Assembly: GCA_037074765.1 (NCBI GenBank)
Contig: JBAMDO010000097.1
Location: 62,001-126,000 of the forward strand
Source: Mansonella perstans
Lineage: Eukaryota > Nematoda > Chromadorea > Rhabditida > Onchocercidae
Direction: 5' to 3'
DNA: 64,000 nt
Shown piece after piece: positions 15,301-27,095 of the stretch. Positions within the stretch are counted from its first letter, which is position 1, and the number at the start of each line of letters is the position of its first letter. Below the pieces are notes generated by a model, which did no database searches, was not told the DNA's origin, and saw nothing but the letters and a program-made list of their open reading frames with translations. A program made the position numbers and the translations under genes.

Positions 15301-18300
15301 TACTTCAAGTAAAAAAAAAATTCTTTTTTTTTAAGTGAATTTAATACGGCAAGCAGTATTTCAGATATTGGAATTGAAAAATGATTTAATTCACTCAGAT
15401 GAAAGTATCTTAGATATTGGAATTTGCAAAAAAAATACTTCAGTTACATTAATAATATATCAGATACTAAAATTAGAATATGATCTTCAGTTATGCAATA
15501 AATTATCAGATAGTAGAAAAGATAATGATAGACTTCAATTCGATAATAATATATTAGATATTAGAAGCTGAAAAAATGCTTTAATTATATTAATAATATA
15601 ACAGATACTGAAATTAGAAAACGATACTTCAGTTATACAACAAAATATTAAGTACTAGAAAAGGATATTTCATTCAGATAATAATATTCCAAATATTAGA
15701 ATTTGCATAAGATACTTCAATTAGATAATAACATATCAGATACTGAAATTAGAAAGCGTTACTTGAACTAAATCCATAGTTTGTAATAGATACTTCAATA
15801 GATCAGTTATCAAACTGAAAAAAATTACTTCAATTGATAAGCAATACACGAAATGCTGGAACTGAATAATCATTCCAACAAAAATTGAATAATCATTCCA
15901 ACAAAGCAGATGTAAAATGCAAGTGAATAAAGTTTGGAATTTTGAAATAAATGCAAAAAATTATTCCCTGACATAATTTATTTAACAAATTAATTTCAAA
16001 AAATACTTTTCAGTAACAATTTACTTGAAAAAAAAATAAAAGAGGAAAATTAATATGAAAATTAATGTGATAATTAATATGAAAACTGATATGATAATTA
16101 ATGTAAAAATTAGTGTGACAATTAATATGGAAGAATTTTTCTTCGGTCTTTAAACAAAGTTAAAGCATCGAAGTTTTTTTTTCCATTAATTTCATTCAAT
16201 CAAAAAAATCATTTTATACTGAACAAATATTATTTTTATTTTATATTAGCTCATATTTACACTTTAATTTGAATTTAACCAAACTACACTTGCAAATTAA
16301 GCACAAAAAAACTTCAAATGCAAGGAAAAAAAATTTTTTTAAATCCTCCAAATTTGAAATTTAAATTTCTAAACTTCAAAACTTTTTCATTTTAATTTTT
16401 TTTAAATTCAAACTAATAAAAATTGGAATGTTTAGAAAAATAAAAAAATAATTTAAATTTCAAATTGCATCACAGTAATGTGAAAAATACACCAACTGGT
16501 ATTGATGATATCACTGGAAGGAAATTTATAATTTATTTTAGTGAAATGAAAATAGTCAAAAATAAAAAGTGAAAGGAAAAACATAATTTGTCATACGAGC
16601 TTGAAGTACACTAAAATATATCAATAGTTATTCTGCCATTATTTGTAATTCTTATTACAGTGATAATTTATATTTGATTAAATTGCAACGATAATTCATT
16701 TTGATTAAATTACAGTGATAATTTATATTTTTGGGAAAAATTTTTCGTTTTTTTTTCTTTTTTGCATTATACTTTTGATAGATTTCTGATCAAAAATTAA
16801 GAAATAAATTAATACGTTGCAATAAAAAATTTCGTAAAATTAACACGTTGCAATAAAAAATTTAGCAAAAAATTGTTTAAAAAAAAATTTGATTGAATAA
16901 AAAATATAAAAAAAATGTTTGTACTTGATTAATTTATTTTTGTTCGGTGAAATTTATTTATTTCATTTCTAATTCTTAAATAATTTTAATTCGTTAAACT
17001 TGTTTTTTTTTTTTTTTGTCATTGTCATCGTTGTATCACCATATACAAAAATATGTATGAATTATGGAAAATATGCGATGGGAAAAATTAGAGGAAATAA
17101 TTTAATGTAAATGTGAGAAATGTAAGAAGTTTCATTTTAATACTTTATTGGATCAAACAGGACATTGAATGAATGAATATAATGGCTGAAAAAATTATTG
17201 ATAAATTTTAAAATGACAAATTTACTAAAGATTATTTCAATCCAAAAAAAAGTGAAAATAAAATTTTCCACTGAAACTATTTTTCTCCATCAAATTAATT
17301 CTTTTAAAAAAATTTATATTAAAAGAATTAATAAAATATTGGGAATAAAAAAAAATTATTCAATAATAATAATTTGGTGGAGGATAAGAATTTATTATTA
17401 ACTTTACTAAACATAATTATATGCTAATTAATTAATTTTGTCTAATAGCTGAATGAAAATAATGATGGGATTAAAACTGAAATTAAAGTGAAATAAATTA
17501 ATTTACTGAAAACTGAGTACTAATTAACTAAAATTTATTGCATCGCAATTTAATATAAACAAATTTCTTTCTTTTTTCTGCATACATAATGAAATTAATT
17601 AACGAATGGGATGAAAGAATGATAGAACGAGAAAAGAGAAAAAGAAAAAGTAAAACGAAATTAAAAAAATAAAGCAAGTAAAGGTGAAAGGGCAAAAACA
17701 AAAATTAAAGATTAAATAAAAGAGCATAGATGAAGTTTAAGATGATAAATGAAATAGCACTGAAAATTTAGAGGACAAAAGTAATATAGAAAATGATATT
17801 AAATTTTGATAATAATTGCTATAAAACAAAAAAGAGTGGAGATAGCATAACTGAAAATTTAGGGAACAAAAAAAAGAGTAGATATAGGAAATCAATTATT
17901 TTAAATTTTTAGATTTAAAAATTTTTCATTTAATTATTTATTGACTCTTTTTGATTATTATTTTAATTCACTGATTTTTTTTTTTACTCCCACCATTTAT
18001 TCCTTTGATTCATTCATTCAAATTTCGAAAAATATTCGAATATATTTTCAAATGTTTATTGGTAATGGAAAAAAAACAAACATCTCTCTAAAGGAAAAGC
18101 AATAAAATTGCTCAAAATGATCTTTTTATCCAAAAACAAAAAAAAAAAAGAATAAAAATATTATATTGAAAATAGAAAGTGATTTAATGGATAATCTATT
18201 GAAAATGATAATTGTCAAAAAATAAAATTTCATATGATTAGCGATGAAAAGCAATTGTTCAAGTCTTCAAATTACATTTCATTCCCATTCTTTCTCTCTC

Positions 18301-21088
18301 TCTCTTTCTTTCCCTTCCTCTTTCTTCTATTCATTTATATTTTGCTCCATACTTATTAATAATTATTTGATTTTAATAATTAGCAGAAAGAAAAGAAAAA
18401 ATGTTTAAAAAATTGCAAAGCATAAATTTTTGTTGTTCCACCGTAATTAATTTTTAATTGATTTAGATGTAATTAATAACTAATTTGATTAAAATTAAAA
18501 CAAAAAAAAAAAACAATTCAAAAATGATAATTGAAAAAAAAGTGACAAATATATTAAAAATGATTCAACTTATTTTGCTATGCAAATTATGACACTCTGA
18601 CTACATGTTATTAAACTTTCATTTTATTCAACAATTTTTTTTTTTTCTAAATGTTTTAAATAAAACATCAAATATTATTTAATTTTACTCCTCCAATAAA
18701 AATTCGATAATTAATGCATTAATAAATTGTATGGAATAGAAAGAATTATTATTAATGAATTTAAATACAAGGATGAGACATACCCAATGGGGACATGAAT
18801 AGGAGGAATTATTAATGAATTAGCTATTACATATGGATGAGCAATTGAAGGATAATCAATAGTGGATAATTTGTGTATAAGGATTACTGCTTACCAAAAA
18901 TAATGGCTAGCAAAAATTTAAATTTCAATTGAACCATTAAAATTAATTGGTAATTAAAATTAATAGCCTAATTTTGTAGCAGCAAAAAATTTCCATTTCC
19001 ATTCCAAACATTTTTCATTAGTTATTTGAAAATTTTGAAAAATTCAAATTTGATATAAAAAAAGAAAAATTTGTTACAAATAGAATTTCAAAAATGCTTT
19101 TTCCATTCATTTTATTTTTTTGTGGAAAAATTAATTAAAATTAAAAGATGAAAAAGTTAAGTAATTTCAAAAAAATTTTTAATTGTCCAATTTTGCAAAT
19201 ATATTTCATGCTTAGCAAATTGTTTGCAAATGAATAAAAATGATTATAAAATTCGAGTTTTTAATTATAAAATTTGAATTATAAGCAAGAGTTAGACTTA
19301 AATAAGACAAAATAAACATAACTCAATAATTTCATTCAATTTTTTTCCAAAATTAATTTTTTCTCACTTGATAATGAATTAAATTCATTAAAGAATTAAA
19401 TTACTTTAATGAATTTAATAAATAAAAAATTAATTTATTAAGTAATAGATAAAAAAAAAAAATACCATTCATTTTGTTATAAAGAACGCATTAGAAATGA
19501 ATGAATTCAATCTTTTTCTTTAAATTTTAAAATTTACCAAATTATAGCACTGAATATTGATTAGTAAGTAACATTGAGAAATTTTATTTTCTCAATAATT
19601 GTCTTTTTGCATCATTCATGCTTTCAATCTCTTATAGTAGTTCTTATCTCTTCCCGTGCCTCTTTCTCTCTCTTAAATTTCAAAAATTCATTTGAGCTAA
19701 TTTTTTTTTTTTGAATTTTTTGAATTGAAAAAATTTGTTAAATTCCAAATGGCATTTTCTTCAATTTACATTTTTAAATTAAGCTAAATTTTTTCGAAAA
19801 ATTGAAATCGAAACTGAACAATAAAGGAATGGATAAGTTTTAAATGAATGATGACTCATACTTTTATGAGTTACAAGCTTACAGAGATATAAATAAAAAA
19901 AATTTTTTCTTAGCTTTTATTAAGCAAAATGTAAAGTGTGATGAATTTGTCAAATATGACTCAGCTGATCCATAAGTGCATGAGAGCTAATTAATTATTG
20001 ATAATGTTGAAAAAAAATTTTAACAAATGGTTATATATATTATTTTAAAATTAAATTTCATTCACATTTTAATCTCTGTCTAATGTTATCAAAAAAAAGA
20101 AACAAATAATTAAAAAATGGAAAATTTTTTAACTCTTAAATTTAAACAATATTTTTTTTCACAATTTTCAAATTAGTAATTTATTCAATTAAATCAAAGA
20201 AAAAAGAAAACAAAACTAGTTTGTAAAAATTATGTCCAAATACAAAATTTTATCATCAATAAAAGATAAATTTAAATTGTGAAGTATATAATAATTAAAA
20301 ATAAAAATTAATTTAATAATTAACTTAAAATAAGATAATGAATGACAAATGATAATTGTAATCAAATATATTCTACGTAATACTTTATAATTTAATAAAT
20401 CTTTTTACTCATTCATTTACTCATTTAATTTAATAAGTCATTATTTCATTCATTAAATCATTATTCATTTAAATTATTTAATTATTTACATAATTTAATT
20501 ATCGTCGCCAATTTAAATTACTTATTTATTTTATTAATTATAAGTTATGCAAAGTTATTAATTGAATAATTAAAATAAAATGAATGTAAAAAAAAAGCGA
20601 ACTGATGAATTATTACTAATTATTGTAATTATTATTACCTGGTTTATTGCGAATGGTAATTGTGTGAGGAAAAAAAGAGCAAGTAATTGTAGCACCGAAA
20701 TAATCGAGCAAATAATTGCTGCGTAAATAATTTTCATTGGTATTAAGGCGTAGATTGTAAAAATTACTAGTGAAATAGGTAAAAGCGCTGAATAACCATA
20801 CGGTAGTAAAGCAATTGTTGTTGTTGCAAGTAATTGTATCATAGCATGTAGAATGTATTGAATAAATGTTGGCTTAATAAGTAGAAGTGCTTGTAGGATG
20901 ATACATATTGCAGCACTTATTGCATTAATAATTAGTATGAAATCAAATTGTAATAAATGAATTAATGCATTAAATAGATAATAAGCAATCCATAAGCATT
21001 GTAAATGTAGCAGATGGCTACGTGAATGCACCAGAAGTGATTGCTGATAAAGTTGCTCCAAGTGCTGATCACCAAATGTAACATCCAT
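316..21088 (-). CDS. Membrane adenylyl cyclase, N-terminal half; gene runs off the left edge
   Basis: Class III adenylyl cyclase that would make cAMP at the plasma membrane. Exons, 5' to 3': 21088-20639, 9592-9443, 7417-7311, 6866-6755, 3609-3488, 3188-3030, 2454-2124, 1450-1349, 411-316 (543 codons here). Residues 1-200 hold the first membrane block (about six helices) and end in the family linker with ENTRL. Residues 201-370 are C1a, with SPP, the LLNEFNARID helix, VISGIP and the LRCGIECGAVSCGIFG strand. C1b follows. TM7 is WFVPALAINILFLVVYGIYH, and TM8 lies in the last exon read. C2 is not in the window. The start is supported by an in-frame TAA directly before the ATG. Oddity: the FADIVGF motif reads YCRLIGL, so Arg241 replaces the first metal Asp, while the second (Asp283) is kept. 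I cannot say which of the nematode acy genes this is. The last exon's 3' end is the least certain boundary. Confidence 0.85.
1080..1345. repeat. Degenerate tandem repeat in a cyclase intron
   Basis: Loose units of about 40 bases recur, built on ATATCATGTTGTATCAATA and TACATAATTATATC. The array lies in the intron between the TM7 and TM8 exons of the adenylyl cyclase gene. Confidence 0.55.
3291..3449. repeat. Long inverted repeat (hairpin) in a cyclase intron
   Basis: The left arm (3291-3334) is the reverse complement of the right arm (3402-3449), apart from a four-base insertion in the right arm. The loop of about 67 bases contains a second small hairpin, ACATGCAA with TTGCATGT. It lies between the C1a exons at 3188 and 3609. 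It could be a short inverted-repeat element or the source of a structured RNA; nothing else in the sequence decides. Confidence 0.75.
3795..3925. repeat. Three-unit minisatellite, about 50 bp period
   Basis: AAGACAATAACAATTCAT followed by TGTTCTTCTAT-like sequence recurs three times with small changes, in the large cyclase intron between 3609 and 6755. Confidence 0.7.
6158..6205. repeat. GA-rich purine microsatellite
   Basis: An imperfect run of GAGA and GGGAGA units within a cyclase intron. Confidence 0.8.
10760..11045. repeat. Two diverged copies of a repeat of about 150 bp
   Basis: The pattern TTTTTGTTTTCAAA, then ACTCAAAAA, then repeated ATACGATATT units occurs at about 10780-10860 and again at 10950-11045. 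It lies in the large first intron of the cyclase gene. Confidence 0.6.
13400..13575. repeat. Two-copy repeat carrying GAT/ATG microsatellites
   Basis: A block of about 95 bases, running from AAATTCTGTTAAT through a GATGAT run to AACAATAAAATTAATGTA-like sequence, is present twice in direct order. The trinucleotide tracts differ in length between copies. Confidence 0.75.
13961..14088. repeat. 26-bp minisatellite, five units
   Basis: The unit GCCAAGATATATATGTAAAA plus AAGTAA repeats about five times with few changes. Minus-strand open frames here (ILACFFTYISWL-like peptides) are translations of the repeat, not genes. Confidence 0.9.
14588..14665. repeat. Three-unit tandem repeat, about 27 bp period
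   Basis: AGCAATAAATTATCACTATT followed by AAATCCT recurs three times, the last copy shortened and diverged. Confidence 0.75.
15335..15800. repeat. Degenerate minisatellite, about 45-65 bp units
   Basis: Units built on CAGATACTGAAATTAGAAA and GATACTTCAGTTATA recur about eight times with heavy divergence. A plus-strand open frame at 15335-15571 follows from the repeat and shows no protein-family features. Confidence 0.7.
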
Positions 21089-21179
21089 TTAAAATTTTAA
21101 TAAAAAAAAGAAGAAAATTTGATTTTTAATATCACTTTGATATCATTGATATCATTTGTAGCAAATAATAGTAATTGGT

Positions 21180-21580
21180 AATGGCAATTAATTGTAGTAG
21201 TAGTAGTAGCAGTAGTGACACAGCAATAATAGTATGAATAATAATTAAGTGCTTTATTCTTGTTGCTATTGTTGCTGTTGTTCTTGCAATCGTCGTAACA
21301 ATAAACAGCAATAGTTATAAGTACAATAGTTATAGTAGCAATAGTATAAAAATAATAATCAACGATAATAGCAGTAATAAGTAATAATCGAGTGTCGTTG
21401 TTGTAACTGTTGAGTTGCTGTTGTTGTTATTGTTATTGTTGCTGTTGTTGCTGTTGCTGTTACAATATAAATAGTAGCAATAATGTAAGAGTAATAATCA
21501 GGTGATAATAGTGGTAGTAAGTAAGTAACCAGGAATCAGGCTGTTGTTGTTGTTGTCGTTGTTATTGTTGTTGCATTCGT
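21180..21580. repeat. Trinucleotide-rich (TAG/TTG) low-complexity DNA upstream of the cyclase gene
   Basis: Interleaved runs of GTA/TAG and GTT/TTG triplets in the 500 bases 5' of the cyclase start codon. Promoter function cannot be judged from this. Confidence 0.75.
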
Positions 21581-23084
21581 AACAATTAACAGTAACTTAT
21601 AAGTAATAGCGAAATATCATTTCTTACATAATATCTAAAAATAGCGTGAGAAGTTAACATTCTTTAGAAATAAAAACATCAAACCAATAAATTCCATTCG
21701 TTTTATTCATTTTTCTCCTCACCCTTCTCTTCCTTTTACTCCTTCTTTCTTTTTTGAATTATTAGAACAATTAAAGGACAAAAGATAACTTTCGTACTCA
21801 TTCTTTTATTTGAACGAAATTTAATTATTCATTAAATTAATTTTAACAAATGCACACAGGGAAATAGGTAAGCAAAGAAAAAGAAAATAGAGAAATTCAA
21901 GAAAAAAAAATTATTTTAAGAAAAATAATGATTGCATACAAAAAGAAACGAACAATTAAATGCCAATAAATCAGTTCATTTAATTTTGTTTCAAAGAAAA
22001 ACAAAAAACATATAAATAAATAAACAAATGAACAAAAAATTTATGTTAAAAAGTCTTTGGTGAAAATTTTAAAAAATAAAAAAAAAAAAGAACCATCGTT
22101 CTCTTCTTTCATTTTCACTTTTTTTTCTATTTTTAAAAAAATGAAAAAATAAAAAAAAGAGAGGAAGAGAAAATTTTATTACAATAAATGGAAAACGAAA
22201 CTTTTTTCCATAAATCAATCATTTTCATTAAAAAAAAAAAAATAAAGAAAAGGAAAAAATATTTTTTCCTTTACATTTCAAATTTAATTTAGGTTAAATT
22301 TATGATGAAAATAAACAAGTTGAAATTGATAGAATGAGAAAAGCGAAATTTGTTAGACAGTTTGAATTTAGAAAGAATGAAATGATTGATGGCAAATACA
22401 TTCCCTTATTAATGAATTCAGTTCTTATTGCCCTAATTAAAATTTTTAGAAAATATCAACAAAAGTTTCGTATTATTTTTGTTATTATTATTATTAATAT
22501 TATTAATATAAATTTATTATTATTATTATTATCATTATTATTATCATTAATATTATTATTGTTACTATTGCCATTGTTACTATTGTCAATGATTATTATC
22601 ATTATCATTAGATGTAGTAATAATATGCATAGCAATAAAACAATAGTAACAATAATAAAGACAATAATTACAACTATAAGAAGATGATAGTGATAAGAAA
22701 ATCCAAATTTAATTTGTAGTAATCACAAAGGAAACAACTGCTATCAAATAATTACTAATTGATAATAGATAGACCCAGTTGTAATAGTAATATTAGTAGT
22801 AATAGTATTAATTGTGTTAGTAATAGTAGTAGTTAGTAATAGTGATATAAGTAGTAGTAATACCAGTAATAGTAGTAGCAGTAGTAGTAGTAGTAGTAAT
22901 AGTTTATTGCTGTAGTAGTTAGTAGTAGTGGTAAGAACGGTTACAAACGAACCATCGGAAATTTCAGCAAACCAACTGACTCACTCTTTCTTCCTTCCCA
23001 TTTATTTCTTTCTGCTCCTTGGGAGCTGACAGAAATGGGACGGACAAAACCAGCGGAAGTCAACCAATCAACCATTCAATCATT

Positions 23085-23290
23085 GATCAACCAATCAACT
23101 AAGCAACTAGCAAACCAACCAACCGGCCACCTACCAACCAACCAACCTACCTACCTACCTATCTATCTACCCAGCAAATAGCCAAACAATTAATCAGCAA
23201 TTAACCAACTAACTGACCAACCAACAAACCAATCAACCAGTAGCCAAACAATGAACCAGTCAACTAACCTAGTCAACTAAGCGGCCAAAT
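23085..23290. repeat. Degenerate ACCA tetranucleotide array
   Basis: CCAACCAACC, CTACCTACC and CAACCAATC blocks make an unusually C-rich plus strand in otherwise AT-rich DNA. Confidence 0.8.
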
Positions 23291-24189
23291 TAATCAACTA
23301 ACTAATCCACGAACCATAAATTCATCCTCACTAATGAATTTAAATGACAAATCGATTTATCAAACTAAAAAAAAGCCAAAATAGTCATTGGTCAAGTGAA
23401 AGCTTAACAATCACTACTATAATTATTCATGTTCAGACTTTCTTTTTTTATTGTTCGAATATAAAATTAAATCCTTAAAATTTCATCAATTTTAATCATT
23501 TTGTTATCTCTAGCAACAAATAGTAAAATGAAATTTTCATCAATTAAAATACCTCAATTTAATTTAAATTAAGTTTTTTTTTTTAAAAAATAAATACTTG
23601 TACTTTATTTCTTGTGAAGAAAATTTTTTTAATTTATAATGTGGAGAGAAAAATGAAAATTACATATTTAATTCTTGCGATACATGCTTAATCGCTTAAT
23701 TACTGTATTAGGAAAAGAAATGATTTCCGTAAAATTAAATTTATTCACATTAACAGGTATTATTACCTCAGTTGTAATAAATGATTTTCATATGATTGTC
23801 TAGTGATATACGTAAATTTACGTAACAAAAATTAACCATTGTTATATAGTCGAATAAATATTGCTTAATTCGTATTAATTTGATGAAATATATTAATTAA
23901 ATCATGAATGTATATATTAATATGGATGTAGAAACATGAACTATATAACGGTCACATAAGTGAGTTTCTGTCATTGCTCACTACCCCTGATAATAGTGCA
24001 CATGTTTTATAAATTATCATTCACTTTTCAGTGACCTGATTTTATTCACCCATTGACCTGTACATTGTTAATTGCATGATGAAAGAAGGCCAATAAAACA
24101 GCATATTTACAGTAATATTCTAATTAAATGACTTTTTGACCTTAGCATATTTTGCTTTTGTCTTTACTTATCAATACTTTTCATTCTTA

Positions 24190-24495
24190 TTGTTGCCACT
24201 GTTATTGTTGTTGTTATTATTGCTACTTTGCCGTTACTGTCGTTGCTATTGCTATTGCTATTGTTGCTTTTTTATTGCTGCTATTGTTACTGTTGTTGTT
24301 GCTTTGCTGTTGATATTGTTGTTTTTTTATTGCTATTGTTTTCGTTCTTCTTATTTGTTGTTGTTACTGCTATTGTTATTTGCTGTTGCTATTATTTTTC
24401 TTATTGCTATTGCTGTTACTGTTGTCATTATTTTTCTTACTGTTGTTGTTGTTGTTGTTGCTGTTGTTATTGTTCATACTTTTGCTGTTGTTGTA
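24190..24495. repeat. TTG/CTG/TTA trinucleotide array, about 300 bp
   Basis: Long imperfect runs of TTG, CTG and TTA triplets. The overlapping plus-strand frames are Leu-, Val- and Cys-rich by composition only. Confidence 0.85.
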
Positions 24496-27095
24496 GGAAA
24501 AGTACAAAGAAAGAAATGAAATGAAATAAATTGAGAAATATATTAAATACATTTTAATAGAAAAGATATATTAAATTAAATTTTTAAATGATACAATATT
24601 TAAAATATATACATATAATTCAACTAATATTTAAAATAGAATATAAAAGGATTAATTTCAAATGTATGTAATAAAAGCACACTTATTTGAAGTACTTTTT
24701 CGATATTTTTAAAATTGTTCTGCATTAAGCACTTTCGTTAATATATATATACATATTATACTTGAAAATTGATCACAATTCCTAAATATATCTCTTTTGG
24801 CATGTCCCAATCGACTGTCATGAAAAATTGTTTTCTTAGTTGTGAGAAGGATACGAATTGAATTTAGTATGTACCATCCGCTAACTGTCGTTTTTAATAC
24901 GGTCTGGATACAAATATAATACAACGACTTCTAAATGATACCAATTATTATAGTAGAAAAGCAAAATACGTACATGGAATAATTTTGCAACATATTTTTA
25001 ATTTTCCGAAAAAAGAAATTGTTTCGTAATTGCATACTTTTTTTTTTGTTTTATTTTGAAAGTGGAAAAGATAACTATAGAAGATGGAGAAAGAGAAAGA
25101 GAGAGAATTAATTAAAAGAAATGAAATTTTTGAGAATAATTGAAAAAGATGAAATAAAATAAAAACGAAATTTAAAGAAAACAAAACAAAGAATTTAAAA
25201 ATATAGAGATAACAAAAAAAAAAAAAGAAAGAAACAATCATCTCAAATAACTCTAAATTCTTTCTATGAATTTTTGATACGTTAATTTATCATAAACAAT
25301 TAACTGCTGCGAATATATAAACAGAAAATAAAATTAAGAAGTAGAATTGAGATATAATAAATGAATAGAATTAGATAACGAATAGATATGAGAAAACAAA
25401 CATAAATAAATATCAAAAAAAAATTAGCACAGAAAAATAAAAACACAAAATGTTCGATTATAGCAAAATAATATTTATTAGTATTTGCTAATAAATGTTA
25501 TATTTAGAATAGTGGAAGGAAGAAGATGATGGGAGACAGAAAGAGAGAAGATAAATGAGAGAACAATAAGTAAATCTTCAATAAGAAATATGAAAAAATT
25601 GTGAAAATATTGCTATATCTATCTATATATATCGCTTGTTTGTCGCTTATAATATCCTTATTACGAATGAGAAGTATAATTTGAAATGTTAAATTATAAA
25701 CATTTACTCTTTCCATATAATATTAAAAGAGTAAAGTTAAAAAAAAAAAAAAACTTAATAACCGTTTACAGATAATATTGATTCTAGTTTACAGTAGAAT
25801 TTCAACAATTCAAATTGTCAATTTCTAATTAGAATTAAATATGTTATTTGGAATATTAATCAAAACAATAAATATTAGGCTTAATCATATAATTTTTATA
25901 AATAGTATGATAAAATTAATAAACTATAAGGAAAAAAAGAGAAATATTTGTAATAAAGATATCACATTATCTATTTTTTTCAGTTTTTTTGCGTAACATA
26001 GAAGTGTTAATAATATTGCTTGCAATTTCTCTATTTGCAATCATATTTCAACTGATACTAATAGTTTTGACATTTCTGTCCAATTGATGAGTGATAGATT
26101 AATTAACTAATTGATCGATAATTTTTATTCTATATTTAATTTTTTTTTTTGGTATCAATATGAGAAATATTTACATCAAAACGATAAATTTTAGCAAAAT
26201 TATCACAATGGTAAAAGGCATTCTAAGCAAAACCCTATTAAACATTTTGGATCGATAAACTGCAGAGAAGTTGTAATTTGGAAGTTGTTGTTGATCATCA
26301 TTGTGAACAGCAATAGTATTGCCTTTCGTGCTTAAGAGCAAATAATATTGACTTTTATGAAAATGATATGGACAAGCAAATCTATCACTGCTAATTTTAA
26401 TGGAAAGCAAACTAACTATTGCTAATTTTAACGAACAAGCAAATCTGTCAATGATAATTTTAACAAACAAGTGAATTCTGCCATTTTACTGCTAAACAAA
26501 ATGAAATAGATGATCATTTAATATGACAGATATGACAGGAAAACTTTGATGCATCATTCATAATACTCACAGATTTTTTTTTTTAAAAAAGAAATACTGA
26601 TAAAAATATCGTGATAAAAAAAAAAAAAAACATTCTTTAAAATTCTTAGTACATTACTGCATCTGCCATTTTATCAGTATTTCTTTTAAATTCATATGTA
26701 ATTTCATCATTTAAAAACTTTACAAAGGAAAATTATATTTGGTAACACATAGTAAAGACTAATTATTCTGTTAAAAATTCTAGTAAATTCATAAGTTTTT
26801 TAAATCTTTGTTTTTTAAATAAGTTTTTTAAACCTTTGTTTTTATCAATAAAAAAACTTCAAAAAAGAAAATTCAGAAAAGCCAATACTTTTCCTAAATG
26901 TTTAGCTTCTCATATGTGATTCAAAATAAATTTCACGACAAGGACAACCTTTCTTATATACATATGGCTGAAAAGAAACAAAAAAAAAAAAATTAACTTA
27001 CACAAATTAAAACAATCAGAGAGCCAAATTTTTCTAAATAAACTGATAATCAATACTGACAGAAGTCTATTATACAAATGAATCCATCAACAATA

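Larger units (their letters stand above)
9593..20638 (-). other. About 11 kb first intron of the adenylyl cyclase gene
   Basis: The exon ending ATAAACCAG before GTAATA (20639) joins in phase 0 to the exon after TTTCAG (9592). The joined protein runs smoothly from one membrane helix into the next. I found no exon, RNA gene or intact mobile element between them. The stretch holds AT-rich DNA, long A or T runs, CTTT-type pyrimidine tracts (12720-12830) and several minisatellites listed separately. A short exon could have been missed. Confidence 0.6.
21089..27095. other. Intergenic region between the cyclase and aladin genes, no gene recognised
   Basis: About 6 kb rich in simple repeats: ATT/TAT at 22480-22620, TAG at 22780-22930, ACCA-type tetranucleotides at 23085-23290 and TTG/CTG at 24190-24500. 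The rest is AT-rich. Open frames here code for poly-Leu, poly-Ile or poly-Cys strings. A frame at 26171-26470 (minus) has some mixed composition but no recognisable domain or splice context. Confidence 0.65.

Noticed and set aside
24136..24524. Leu/Val/Cys-rich plus-strand frames resembling membrane proteins
   Set aside because: Composition comes from TTG/CTG triplet repeats, and two frames are open at once.
26171..26470. Possible minus-strand coding exon, about 99 codons
   Set aside because: Mixed composition, but it contains internal repeats of the type AACAAGCAAATCTGTCA, no domain and no neighbouring exon.
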